Source: Alphaproteobacteria bacterium
GTDB lineage: Bacteria > Pseudomonadota > Alphaproteobacteria > Rhodobacterales > Rhodobacteraceae
Length of the DNA: 54,311 nt
Reading direction: 5' to 3'
NCBI GenBank assembly: GCA_024280735.1
Contig: JAJRPO010000018.1
Location: 1 to 54,311 of the forward strand
The notes beneath the pieces were generated by a model, which made no database searches, was not told the DNA's origin, and saw only the letters and a program-made list of their open reading frames with translations. The translations under genes were made by a program, and so were the position numbers. Positions 1 through 8,050 of this stretch are shown here, piece after piece; within the stretch, counting starts at the first letter, position 1, and each line of letters opens with the position of its first letter.

Positions 1-216
1 AGGAAATTGCTACGATAATGCAGCCATGGAAACCTTCTTCAAAACCATCACTCTCATCGAATGCCAGCATTCGACTGCCGTGCAACGCAAGGCAGAACTA
101 ATCTGGCGGCATTCATGGCAAACCCGTCGTGCTGTCGAGGTTTCCGCCTTTTGGAATGGCGGCCCCGCACCCACGGACTTAAGCTGCCTTTATGGCACAA
201 CAAACGGAGCTTCATC
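1..216. other. Leader region upstream of the MNIO operon
   Basis: I see no convincing gene here. The reading frames that cross it are open only because they run into the downstream precursor or because they are short. A GATAAT hexamer at 14-19 could be a -10 element, but its -35 partner would lie at or outside the window edge. The frame of the precursor stays open upstream to an ATG at 61, but that extension has neither signal-peptide character nor a good ribosome binding site. Confidence 0.4.
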
Positions 217-801
217 ATGAGCAGCGCAAAAGAGGCAAGCGTCACGACCACGCCACCACCCTTTGAAACGGCATCGATGAAGGCCGGCACGACACCGGTG
301 CAGCCAACCGGCGCTGAACCCCATGCGTGTCTCGGCCTCAATAATTGTGCAGGTCAGGACCGTTACGGCGTCACTGGACCGGATGGGGACAATCCTAACA
401 GCTGTGCCGGGCAGGGATTTTGTGCCACCACGGCGGCGCATTCATGCCACACCAACAACGATTGCGCGGGGCAGGGCGGCTGCGGGTTGTATGGCTGGGG
501 GCCAGAGCTTGCCGTGCCAGGGCAAAACAGCTGTCAGTCAATGGGATCTTGCGCCACGCCAATCAATGCGGAGCGCTTTGTGACCGATGGTCAGCATCGG
601 GCAACCAGTGTTTGGGCCTTGGCACGCACCGCGTTTGAAATCGCCTACGCAAAGAAACATGCGGCGGCACCGGTATCGAGCGCAGGGCCAGCACCGGCAC
701 CGTTCAGCAGCACCGGCCCGACCTATAAATGGATCAGCGATACCGGCTGCATGACAGCCTGCGGTTCCAGCGGCCTGTCGGGTGCCGGCAGCTGTTCGTG
801 A
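217..801 (+). CDS. Cys-rich precursor of an MNIO-modified peptide (bufferin-like)
   Basis: Small protein of 194 residues with 12 cysteines, directly before a DUF692 (MNIO) enzyme, so most likely a ribosomally made, post-translationally modified substrate. The cysteines are strikingly regular: C38-x5-C44, C63-x5-C69, C77-x5-C83-x5-C89 and C106-x5-C112, then C178, C182 and C193 in the tail. CAGQ occurs three times. A Pro/Ala/Ser-rich linker near residues 148-168 separates the repeat region from a C-terminal segment containing SDTGCMTACGSSG. I chose the ATG at 217 because ACGGAGC lies 7 bases upstream. The N-terminus is polar and shows no signal peptide, unlike typical periplasmic bufferins. The stop overlaps the next gene's GTG start. 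Metal (copper) binding is inferred from the enzyme family; the exact precursor family is not recognised. Confidence 0.75.
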   Translation: MSSAKEASVTTTPPPFETASMKAGTTPVQPTGAEPHACLGLNNCAGQDRYGVTGPDGDNPNSCAGQGFCATTAAHSCHTNNDCAGQGGCGLYGWGPELAVPGQNSCQSMGSCATPINAERFVTDGQHRATSVWALARTAFEIAYAKKHAAAPVSSAGPAPAPFSSTGPTYKWISDTGCMTACGSSGLSGAGSCS

Positions 802-1760
802 CAGATGTTCCTGACATTGCGACCCTGCCCAGGCTTGGCCTTGGGCTGGGCCTGCGCAACGTGCATTTTGCCCATATCGAACAGACTTGGCCCAAGGTGG
901 ACTGGTTTGAGGCGATTTCAGAAAACTTTATGGATTCGCAGGGTCGGCCACGCGATTTGATCCGTAAAGTGGCTGATCGGTATCCGGTTGTCTTGCACGG
1001 TGTGTCTATGTCCATCGGCAGCACCGACCCGCTGGATATGGAATATCTGACCAAACTACGCGATTTGGCGGCGGAACTGGAACCGGCATGGATCAGCGAT
1101 CATCTGTGCTGGACCGGAGTGATGGGGTTTAACTCACATGACCTGCTGCCGATACCGTTGAACGATGAAACCCTGCGCCATATCGCAGCGCGGGTTCACA
1201 AGGCGCAGGAATTTCTGGGCCGCCCGTTGGTTCTTGAAAACCCGTCTAGTTATGTCAGTTTTCATGCCACCACCATGGAAGAACCCGATTTCTTGCGGGA
1301 ATTATCCAACATGACGGGCTGCGGGTTGTTGCTGGATGTGAACAACGTCTTTGTGACATGTTTTAATTCAGACACAGACCCGTATGCCTACCTCGATCGT
1401 TTCCCGATGGAGCGGGTCGTGCAGATGCATCTGGCGGGGCACACCGATTGTGGCACCCACATAATCGATACCCACGACCAACCCGTTCGACCAGAGGTTT
1501 GGGCGCTTTATGCGCAAGCTTATGACCGTTGCAACGGGGCTGCTACTTTGTTGGAATGGGATGGGAATATTCCCAGTTTTGATGAATGTCTAACCGAGTT
1601 GCATAAGGCGACCGCTTATATGAACGGCCCATTCACCGCGTTGCTGGATCATCCTCGTAATATTTCCGACCCGAATTCCGGTGCGCAAGCTGTATCGAAT
1701 CCAGTTAACTTTATCGTTCCAGAAGTCATGGAACATACAGATATAACACCGCAATCATGA
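798..1760 (+). CDS. MNIO-family (DUF692) peptide-modifying enzyme
   Basis: A 320-residue TIM-barrel protein of the multinuclear non-heme iron-dependent oxidative enzyme family. Known members modify cysteines or adjacent backbone in Cys-containing precursor peptides. Family motifs visible in order are LPRLGLGLGLRN at the N-terminus, HGVSMSIGSTDPL, WISDHLCW, LVLENPSSYV, GLLLDVNNVFV, HLAGH, DTHDQPV and LLEWD. These contain the His, Asp and Glu residues that ligate iron in the family. Start: the open frame reaches back to 729 inside the precursor gene, but the GTG at 798 overlaps the precursor stop as GTGA, the usual coupled arrangement, and puts the conserved N-terminus at the right place. The gene overlaps the next by ATGA. 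Substrate assignment to the upstream Cys-rich protein is inference from the operon. Confidence 0.9.
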   Translation: MTDVPDIATLPRLGLGLGLRNVHFAHIEQTWPKVDWFEAISENFMDSQGRPRDLIRKVADRYPVVLHGVSMSIGSTDPLDMEYLTKLRDLAAELEPAWISDHLCWTGVMGFNSHDLLPIPLNDETLRHIAARVHKAQEFLGRPLVLENPSSYVSFHATTMEEPDFLRELSNMTGCGLLLDVNNVFVTCFNSDTDPYAYLDRFPMERVVQMHLAGHTDCGTHIIDTHDQPVRPEVWALYAQAYDRCNGAATLLEWDGNIPSFDECLTELHKATAYMNGPFTALLDHPRNISDPNSGAQAVSNPVNFIVPEVMEHTDITPQS

Positions 1761-2587
1761 CTGACGTCTTTGATCTAGAGACCTTGCAAAAATGGATGCA
1801 AGGGGCGTTGCAGGAACCCGCGACGGTTACACTCGAGCAAGCGCAAACCCTTATGGCAGCCAATGCGCGGATGTCGGCAAGTGAGCGTCTGGGGATTTAT
1901 CAACGCAGTTATTACCTGCGTATTACCGCCTGCATGCGCGACCAGTTTCCAGCCCTTTGTCATGCCTTAGGGGCGCAGTTGTTCAACCAATTCGTCGCTG
2001 AATACATTCATTTCTATCCGCCCGAAAGCTATACCTTATACGATCTTGGGCGACGGTTTTCTGGTTTTCTGGACGAGACACGACCAGATAAAGGCAGCGC
2101 TGCACCGGAAATCTGGGTGGATTTTATGATTGATCTGGCCCGATTTGAACGGCTGTTATTTTCAACATTTGACAGTGCCAGAGCGCCTGAAAATGTCATT
2201 GCTCAACCTGCCACACCAGACGCCCGCTTGGGAATTCAGCGCAATGTTTCCATCCGGCGCTATCAATTCAATGTTGCAGGTTATTATCATGCTGTGCGAG
2301 CCAACTCGGACCCGGAGCTGCCCGAGCCAGAGGTTTGCTTTCTTGCCATTGTGCGAAAAGGCGACATTACCAACACCTTGCCGCTGCATCCCGAACATGC
2401 CCAAATGTTAATGGCGATGTCCCGAGGTGCGGATGTTGAAAAAGCCCTGTCCGAAGTTGCAAAATGGTCAAGCCGCACCTTAGATGAGGTGCGTCAAGGC
2501 TGGACGCAAGCAACTGAACTCCGCGCATCGTGGATTGCAGCGGGGGTGTTTGTGGACCGCGCTGCTGTCCTCGCCCATTCCCCCTAA
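1757..2587 (+). CDS. DUF2063 / HvfC-BufC-like partner protein
   Basis: A 276-residue protein of the DUF2063 family, often labelled putative DNA-binding. In MNIO operons this family acts as the partner protein that presents the precursor peptide to the DUF692 enzyme. The N-terminal half contains the family signature: residues read ANARMSASERLGIYQRSYY, then LRITACMRDQFPALCHALG and the aromatic run FYPPESYTLYDLG. The C-terminal half is less conserved. It starts at the ATGA overlap with the MNIO gene, so the two are translationally coupled. It ends 4 bases into the convergent small gene on the other strand. Function as a precursor-recognition subunit is from family knowledge and context; DNA binding is doubtful. 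Confidence 0.85.
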   Translation: MTDVFDLETLQKWMQGALQEPATVTLEQAQTLMAANARMSASERLGIYQRSYYLRITACMRDQFPALCHALGAQLFNQFVAEYIHFYPPESYTLYDLGRRFSGFLDETRPDKGSAAPEIWVDFMIDLARFERLLFSTFDSARAPENVIAQPATPDARLGIQRNVSIRRYQFNVAGYYHAVRANSDPELPEPEVCFLAIVRKGDITNTLPLHPEHAQMLMAMSRGADVEKALSEVAKWSSRTLDEVRQGWTQATELRASWIAAGVFVDRAAVLAHSP

Positions 2588-2922
2588 ACCACCGGGTAAA
2601 CATAACGGCCCAACCGTGGTGCCGGAAGGGGGGCAGACGACAGATCAAACGCCCCCTCAAGCAATCCTTGGTCAAGCGCGTTCAGTAAGGTGGCCAATTC
2701 AGGGGCACCCTCCGCTGTCGCATCACGGGCCAATTGCTTGAGCATCCGATGTTCGCTGCCATAAACCTGAGAATAGCTGCGCAGGGGCGCATTCAGTGCT
2801 GGCGACGGTTTTCCGAGCAGGCTTTCAGGCGCCGCTCCTGTGTCCGTATTGGCGGCAGGCGGGGCAGCAGCGAGCAGCCGGTTCATCTTATCCATCAGTT
2901 CGGCTATATCAATCAGCGGCAA
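2584..2922 (-). CDS. Small hypothetical protein downstream of carbamoyltransferase
   Basis: A 112-residue protein I do not recognise. It is Ala/Leu/Pro-rich and predicted helical, with no signal peptide or membrane segment. It overlaps the end of the carbamoyltransferase gene by 14 bases on the same strand. The start is a TTG at 2922 because GGGAGG lies 8 bases upstream; an in-frame ATG at 2895 is the alternative and lacks a comparable site. The C-terminus ends convergently against the DUF2063 gene with a 4-base overlap. Its tight coupling suggests a partner of the carbamoyltransferase/SGNH pair, but no function can be read from it. Confidence 0.6.
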   Translation of the reverse strand: MPLIDIAELMDKMNRLLAAAPPAANTDTGAAPESLLGKPSPALNAPLRSYSQVYGSEHRMLKQLARDATAEGAPELATLLNALDQGLLEGAFDLSSAPLPAPRLGRYVYPVV

Positions 2923-4768
2923 AATGAAGCCTCCCTATTTTTTGTTTCACCCAGTCGGGTTGTGCCGATTTACGCACCAGAAAGGGGCCGATGGCCAGCA
3001 CATCAAGATGCGTATTAAGAAAACAGTCAATGGCGTTCTGCGGGGTGCAGACAATCGGTTCGCCCCGCACATTAAACGAGGTGTTGAGCAGCATCGGACA
3101 GCCGGTAGCCCCGTCAAATTCCCGCAGAATTTCGCCAACCCGCGACCCGGCTTGTGCGGCTGTTTTTGGGTCGATGCTTTGCAGTCGGGCACTGAAATCC
3201 ACGTGGCTTATGGCTGCAACATCGCTGGTTACTGCGCGTTGCAAATCCATTGGGCTGTGCAGTCCGTTGGCGCGGGCTGCCGCCAGATCGTCCTTACCGC
3301 GCAAGGGGGGCTTCAGCTTGGCCACAAACAACATAAAGGGGCTGTCGTTCGGGGCCTCGAAATAATCTGCGGCGCGATCAGCCAACACAATGGGGGCAAA
3401 GGGGCGCCAATCTTCGCGAAATTTGATGCTTTTGTTGATCCGGCTCAATGTGTCGCTGCCCCGCGGGTCAGCCAGAATTGAACGATTGCCCAAGGCGCGG
3501 GGGCCAAATTCCATCCGCCCGTGGAAATGGCCGACGATCTGCTTATTTGCCAGTGCGGCGGCAACCTGTTGCGCATAGGCTTTGGGACCGCTTACCTCCT
3601 CAAAGATCAATTTGGCATTTTTCAGCGCTGTGCGGATCTGCGCGTCGCTATATTCCGGCCCCAAAAGGCTGGACGACATTGCATCACCGCTACGCGCGCG
3701 CGCGCTGGGTTTCGTGTCAAGGCTTTGTGCAACCTCAAGTGCGGCCCCAAGCGCGCCGCCAGCATCCCCCGCCGCCGGTTGTATCCATAGCCCTTCAAGT
3801 TCGGGCAATTCAAGCAGCAATCGGCTGTTAACCAGACAGTTCAGGGCCACCCCCCCCGCCAGACAAAGGTTGCGTTGAGAGGTGCGTTGCAGCGTCGTTT
3901 TGGCCAACCTCAGAACGGCTTCCTCCAGAACCACCTGCACAGAGGCCGCGAGGTTCATGTGGAACGGCGTGACAGCCGCATCGGGGCGGCGTTCAGGCTG
4001 GCCAAACAGCATTTCAAACAGGGGGCCAGTGGTGCTCAGACCTTTGTCAAAGTCGAAATAACCCATATTCAGCGCGAAAGACCCATCACTGCGCAGGTCA
4101 ATCAGCTCATCCAGAATTTTCTGGCGGAATTGTGGCGCGCCAAAGGGGGCCAACCCCATCAATTTATATTCGCCGGAATTCACTTTGAAACCGCAATATT
4201 GGGTGAATGCGCTGTAAAACAGCCCCAAGGAATGCGGGAATTTAATTTCGTTAATGGCGGTCAAACCCTTGTTGTCACCTGTCCATAAAGTCGTTGTTGA
4301 CCACTCGCCCACCCCGTCCAGCACCAACACCGCCGCGTTTTCAAACGGTGACGGATAAAACGCCGCCGCCGCATGGGATCGATGATGCGGCACAAAGACT
4401 AGTTTATCCGCATCATTGTCTGCGACCTGCAACAACTGCCGTGGCAAGTCATCGCTCAGGGCTTGCAAAGTACGGAGCATCTGAGGCCAAAGCCGCGCGC
4501 CGCGCGGTGCCAGTTGGCGGGCCGTGTCAAGGATGCGGCGGGTTTTGAGGCCGGGGTCCTCATAATAGGCCACCGCTGCGGGCGCGGCACCATCGGGCAG
4601 TTGCGACAGACAATACCGGATCGCCTGTTCGGGGAAATGCCAATCGGCCTTTTGCCGGGAAAAGCGTTCTTCTTGGGCGGCGGCAACAATCTTGTCACCC
4701 TGCACCAATGCGGCGGCGGCATCGTGAAAATGCGAAGAAATGCCTAACATATATCTGGGTTCGGTCAT
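2909..4768 (-). CDS. Carbamoyltransferase, NodU/CmcH/TobZ family
   Basis: A 619-residue O-carbamoyltransferase. The family activates carbamoyl phosphate with ATP and transfers the carbamoyl group to a hydroxyl of a sugar, antibiotic or glycan. The N-terminal Kae1-like domain starts with MLGISSHFHDAAAAL and contains the metal/nucleotide motif HHRSHAAAAFY near residues 128-138. The C-terminal domain carries GRMEFGPRALGNRSILADPR near residue 425 and LNTSFN near the end. Start: the ATG at 4768 overlaps the upstream SGNH gene stop as ATGA and follows a G-rich stretch; a longer frame to 4798 is unlikely. Paired with an SGNH hydrolase and near sulfotransferase-like genes, it probably decorates a surface polysaccharide or secreted metabolite. 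The acceptor is unknown. Confidence 0.9.
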   Translation of the reverse strand: MTEPRYMLGISSHFHDAAAALVQGDKIVAAAQEERFSRQKADWHFPEQAIRYCLSQLPDGAAPAAVAYYEDPGLKTRRILDTARQLAPRGARLWPQMLRTLQALSDDLPRQLLQVADNDADKLVFVPHHRSHAAAAFYPSPFENAAVLVLDGVGEWSTTTLWTGDNKGLTAINEIKFPHSLGLFYSAFTQYCGFKVNSGEYKLMGLAPFGAPQFRQKILDELIDLRSDGSFALNMGYFDFDKGLSTTGPLFEMLFGQPERRPDAAVTPFHMNLAASVQVVLEEAVLRLAKTTLQRTSQRNLCLAGGVALNCLVNSRLLLELPELEGLWIQPAAGDAGGALGAALEVAQSLDTKPSARARSGDAMSSSLLGPEYSDAQIRTALKNAKLIFEEVSGPKAYAQQVAAALANKQIVGHFHGRMEFGPRALGNRSILADPRGSDTLSRINKSIKFREDWRPFAPIVLADRAADYFEAPNDSPFMLFVAKLKPPLRGKDDLAAARANGLHSPMDLQRAVTSDVAAISHVDFSARLQSIDPKTAAQAGSRVGEILREFDGATGCPMLLNTSFNVRGEPIVCTPQNAIDCFLNTHLDVLAIGPFLVRKSAQPDWVKQKIGRLHFAAD

Positions 4769-5637
4769 GTCTGCCCCCCCGTTGGCAACCTGTCGCATAG
4801 TTTGGCAATCAGCGGCTGCAAGCGGCCGGCGAAAAGGCTGTTTGCCGTAACATTGGGGTGAATGTCTTGGGGCATGAAAGTGTGGGCTTGATCGTAAGGC
4901 GTTGAAATATCAACTGTATCAGCAAACCGGTTTTGCACAATTGTATTGAACACCGGATCAAGTGAATCCATCAGTACAAATTGCAGCGGCACTTTCGCGG
5001 CGCGCGCTGTTTCACGCACCAGCTCAAGCACCGCCAAAGTCGCGGCGGTGATCATGTATTCATCAGGCAAGAAGATTTGAAAATCGGCTTGCCGAATGAC
5101 AGGCTGCCAAATTGGATGATACAGTATATAGGCCCGTCCACTGGCATCCATTCGCGCCACGGGCACTTGTTCGACGCCTAGTTTGTACCAAGCAGGGTTG
5201 AGGTATTGCCGCATCCGCTGCGGGTGGGCAATGTTGCGGAAGCGGTGGTCGCTGATCAGGGCAAAAACTGCCGCATCAACGGCACCGTTTGCAATGTCAC
5301 GGCGCAATTGCAAAAGGTTTTGCACGGTGCCATGGCCACCGACGCCGCGATTCAGAATATGTGTTTTGGGCAGGGCGCGCTGTAATTGCGCGGTGAAGGT
5401 CTCGTCGTCCGCCAGTCCGGTGCCATAGGTGAAAGAGCAGCCATAGATCGCCACTTTGGGGCCAGTTTCAGGGGTGTTGGGCACATAACGCCAACCGTCC
5501 TGCGCAATATGCTGGAGTATTCCTTTGCGAAACCCGACGCGGACGGCATACTCCGGTGTCAAAGACCAACCTATGACTGGATCAGGACTAAAGAGCAGCC
5601 GGGGGGCGGCAACTACGTTTTCTGTTTTAGGCGTCAT
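4765..5637 (-). CDS. SGNH/GDSL-type hydrolase
   Basis: A 290-residue protein with the SGNH hydrolase pattern: a nucleophile block GCSFTYG (Ser near residue 68), a block II with NRGVGGHG near residue 97, and a C-terminal DIHPN containing the catalytic Asp and His. Such enzymes add or remove acyl groups on glycans or lipids. No signal peptide is visible. The ATG at 5637 was chosen because the family-like sequence begins soon after and GAAAG lies upstream; the frame is open to 5700. It overlaps the carbamoyltransferase by ATGA, so the two are one operon and probably act on the same glycan or small molecule. The substrate is not readable. Confidence 0.75.
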   Translation of the reverse strand: MTPKTENVVAAPRLLFSPDPVIGWSLTPEYAVRVGFRKGILQHIAQDGWRYVPNTPETGPKVAIYGCSFTYGTGLADDETFTAQLQRALPKTHILNRGVGGHGTVQNLLQLRRDIANGAVDAAVFALISDHRFRNIAHPQRMRQYLNPAWYKLGVEQVPVARMDASGRAYILYHPIWQPVIRQADFQIFLPDEYMITAATLAVLELVRETARAAKVPLQFVLMDSLDPVFNTIVQNRFADTVDISTPYDQAHTFMPQDIHPNVTANSLFAGRLQPLIAKLCDRLPTGGQT

Positions 5638-5802
5638 GGATTTGTCTTTCGCAAGATCGCAACCGCATGGTTTACGGGCTTTGCCAGAGGTAGAGGCCAA
5701 GCGGCCAGAGGCGTTCAGCCTTCAAACTAGATGTATCGTAAATATTTCACAACCCGCCGAGGCCCGTTTTGCAAAACGCGTCTGTGCCGCGTTAACAAAG
5801 TA

Positions 5803-5832
5803 TTGCCTCCATCCCGCAAGGAATGAAGGCAA
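5803..5832 (-). terminator. Weak hairpin after the tail-collar gene array
   Basis: Inverted repeat TTGCCT...AGGCAA, extended by CAT/ATG past one mismatch, with a 10-base loop. On the minus strand it lies about 50 bases after the last tail-collar gene and is followed by TACTTTGTT rather than a clean T tract. It could be a poor intrinsic terminator separating the collar genes from the SGNH-carbamoyltransferase operon. Confidence 0.35.
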
Positions 5833-5879
5833 GCTGATTATATATTCTGGCCCTGGGGCCAGGTTCACATAGCGTTTGC

Positions 5880-6506
5880 TTAATTTCGCGACGGGTAAAC
5901 ACCTTGCATTGCTATGCAGTACCGAATGACTAAGGTCGGATCCTGCACTGCGATGGCAATGTTCGAACCGGTGGGTGCAATCATCTGGGCTGACATTTTC
6001 ACCGTCGATGGTAGAGCGGAATAGATCGTTTCCGAGCCGGTCCCGCTAGGGGGGGCCGCCGCAAGGAGCTTGCCACCAGGGCCGGGTTTGTCGCCATCAA
6101 GATTGTTAGCATTGACGGCATGGCTGTGATTGGCCAATTGCGCCTGCGTCAAAGTCACATGCTCGCTGCCACCTCTTTGCCCCCAACTATTTGGTGACAA
6201 TCCCGGACCGGTGCCATTACCAACAGGTATCCGGCTGCGCAGATCGGGCAGGCCAAAAGTAGTGCGCCCGTCGCCGCCGTAAGTTGTGCCTAGCAGAGAA
6301 AACAAAGCACTATTTTGCGAGATGGCTAGAAGCTGGCCATCTGTGCTGGCCCAGCCTCGTGGACAAAACCCGACAACACCTGTTGCCGCGATTTCCCCGA
6401 TAAAGGGATCGGCTTCAGCCAGAACTTGGCCCGATGTTGCGGTGAATGCCACACCGAGCGCCAGAGCAGGCAGGGTGCAGCGCGTTAACTTTTTCAGAAT
6501 AGTCAT
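5880..6506 (-). CDS. Secreted phage-tail-collar domain protein, copy 1
   Basis: A 208-residue protein with an N-terminal Sec signal peptide (basic start, Leu/Ala core, cleavage near VLA-EA) followed by a phage tail collar domain, the family often annotated microcystin-dependent protein. Domain marks are PFIGEI, CPRGWASTDGQLL, NSALFSLLGTTYGGDGRTTFGLPDLRSRIPVG and LANHSHAV. A Gly/Pro-rich segment, NNLDGDKPGPGGKLLAAAP, follows, and the protein ends in YCIAMQGVYPSRN. The ATG at 6506 has GGAGA 6 bases upstream; the frame extends 4 codons further. Last of three tandem paralogues on this strand. The role is unknown; exported fibre- or adhesin-like proteins are plausible. No other phage structural genes are nearby. 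Confidence 0.85.
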   Translation of the reverse strand: MTILKKLTRCTLPALALGVAFTATSGQVLAEADPFIGEIAATGVVGFCPRGWASTDGQLLAISQNSALFSLLGTTYGGDGRTTFGLPDLRSRIPVGNGTGPGLSPNSWGQRGGSEHVTLTQAQLANHSHAVNANNLDGDKPGPGGKLLAAAPPSGTGSETIYSALPSTVKMSAQMIAPTGSNIAIAVQDPTLVIRYCIAMQGVYPSRN

Positions 6507-6584
6507 TGGTATCTCCAATTTTTAGTAGCAGTTCAAAACCGTCGCCGCGCTTTTGCGGGCTGTCCTTTTAGGGAACAGCAGGGG

Positions 6585-7208
6585 TTAAGATCGAGGCGGG
6601 AAAAGACCCTGCAATGCGATGCAGTGATACAATGTCAAATACGGATCCTGTGTGGGTATTTGAGTGCTTGAACCGCTGGCTCCTATCATACTCGCAGACA
6701 TCTGCACGGTAGCGGCCGCCGTCGAATAAATCGTCTCGTTTCCAGCGCCGCCTGTTGGGGCTGCTGCCAAAAGCTTGTTACCCGGGCCAGGTTTGTCGCC
6801 ATCCAGATTGTTGGCGTTAACCAAATGGTTATGGTTCGCCATGGTGGCTTGCGTCATTGTCTTGGTCTCACTGCCACTTCGCTGAGCAGCCGAGCGCGGT
6901 GTCAGACTCGGTCCGGCACCTTGTCCCATTGTCAACCGCCCGCGCAGGTCTGGCAAAGCAAAACTGGTGCGCCCGTCACCGCCAAATTGTGTGCCAAGCA
7001 ATGAAAAAAGCGCTGGGTTTGTATTGATCGGCAAAATTTGCCCTTCGGCTGCTGCCCAGCCCCTTGGGCAGAAATTGAAACCCACAATCATGATATCCCC
7101 GAGATAGGGCTCTACGCCGGCCACTACGCGCTCAGGCGTACTTGCCAGCCCTAACGACAGGGTTACTGCACAAATGGCCGAAAGGGTTGTCTTTTTTAGA
7201 TTTTTCAT
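6585..7208 (-). CDS. Secreted phage-tail-collar domain protein, copy 2
   Basis: A 207-residue paralogue of its two neighbours. It has a Sec signal peptide in the first 30 residues, then PYLGDI, CPRGWAAAEGQIL, NPALFSLLGTQFGGDGRTSFALPDLRGR and MANHNHLV. The NNLDGDKPGPGNKLLAAAP segment is nearly identical in all three copies. It ends YHCIALQGLFPPRS. Gaps of 78 and 92 bases separate it from the other copies, so the three may be one transcript or have their own signals. Divergence between the copies is spread along the length, so the duplications are not recent. Confidence 0.85.
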   Translation of the reverse strand: MKNLKKTTLSAICAVTLSLGLASTPERVVAGVEPYLGDIMIVGFNFCPRGWAAAEGQILPINTNPALFSLLGTQFGGDGRTSFALPDLRGRLTMGQGAGPSLTPRSAAQRSGSETKTMTQATMANHNHLVNANNLDGDKPGPGNKLLAAAPTGGAGNETIYSTAAATVQMSASMIGASGSSTQIPTQDPYLTLYHCIALQGLFPPRS

Positions 7209-7300
7209 CGATCTCTCCTAATTCAATAAGTTAGATTGGATGCACTGTCGCCTGCTGACAATCAGTACCCAATCAATGCAGTTCAACTCTTGGACTTGAA

Positions 7301-7924
7301 TCAAGGCCGAGATGGGAAAACACCTTGCAGTGCGATGCAATAGCGCATTACCAAATAAGGGTCCTGAACATTGAACGGCTGGCTTGAACCCGTATTCGCG
7401 ATCATCTGGGATGACATCTGAACCGTAGGCCCTTGGTTTGAATAAATTGTCTCTGATCCAGTGCCACTTGGCGGGGCCGCTGCCAAAAGCTTATTGCCTG
7501 GGCCAGGTTTGTTCCCGTCCAGATTATTGGCATAAACATCGTGACTGTGGCTCGGCAATTGCGTGGTGGTAAGGACAATTGCCTCGGTTCCGAACCTCTG
7601 TCCCTGGCTGCGCGGTGTCAGCCCCGGCCCGTTGCCTTGTCCCATCCCGACCCGGCCACGTAAATCTGGCAGGCCAAACGTGGTGCGCCCGTCGCCGCCG
7701 TATGTGGTGCCAAGTAACGAGAACATAGCCGTATTACTTGCGATTGATAAAAGTTGTCCTTCAGCACTGGCCCAGCCCCGTGGGCAAAAGTTTTCGCCAA
7801 CGGCAACTATGTCGCCAATGAACGGGTTTGATCCTGCCTGCGCGTTATTTGGTGCCACAGAGACAGTTACTGCCAGCGCTAATATTGACAGTGTTGGATA
7901 CACTATTCGCTTTGAATTTTTCAC
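7301..7924 (-). CDS. Secreted phage-tail-collar domain protein, copy 3
   Basis: A 207-residue first member of the tandem array. The signal peptide is followed by PFIGDIV, CPRGWASAEGQLL, NTAMFSLLGTTYGGDGRTTFGLPDLRGRVGMG and LPSHSHDV, and it ends YCIALQGVFPSRP. There is no ATG: the frame begins with TTG at 7936, and GTG at 7924 is the better start because GGGGAA sits 5 bases before it. A perfect 14-base palindrome lies 20 bases upstream of this GTG, and a second palindrome further out, so this is probably the promoter-proximal, regulated end of the array. Confidence 0.82.
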   Translation of the reverse strand: MKNSKRIVYPTLSILALAVTVSVAPNNAQAGSNPFIGDIVAVGENFCPRGWASAEGQLLSIASNTAMFSLLGTTYGGDGRTTFGLPDLRGRVGMGQGNGPGLTPRSQGQRFGTEAIVLTTTQLPSHSHDVYANNLDGNKPGPGNKLLAAAPPSGTGSETIYSNQGPTVQMSSQMIANTGSSQPFNVQDPYLVMRYCIALQGVFPSRP

Positions 7925-7943
7925 TTTTTTCCCCAAGTCCAGT

Positions 7944-7957
7944 ACACTTTAAAGTGT
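7944..7957. promoter_or_regulatory. Perfect palindrome before the collar array
   Basis: ACACTTTAAAGTGT is a perfect 14-base palindrome centred about 26 bases upstream of the GTG start of the first collar gene. It could be an operator for a dimeric regulator. No regulator is encoded next to it. Confidence 0.4.
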
Positions 7958-8030
7958 GTCGATCTTCCAGCAATTTTTACCATATAGCAAATAGTTTCTT
8001 TGGGTCGGAAGAAGTACTTGGGTGTGTTGT

Positions 8031-8050
8031 GTTTTTACTAAAGTAAAAAC
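8031..8050. promoter_or_regulatory. Second perfect palindrome upstream of collar array
   Basis: GTTTTTACT-AA-AGTAAAAAC is a perfect 20-base inverted repeat about 107 bases upstream of the first collar gene start. It lies between that gene and the end of the exostosin-like gene at 8152. On the minus strand the right arm ends in a T run, so it could terminate the sulfotransferase/exostosin transcript instead of serving as an operator. Confidence 0.4.

Noticed and set aside
5880..7924. Prophage remnant based on tail-collar domains
   Set aside because: All three proteins have signal peptides and no other phage gene is near; the domain also occurs in secreted bacterial proteins.
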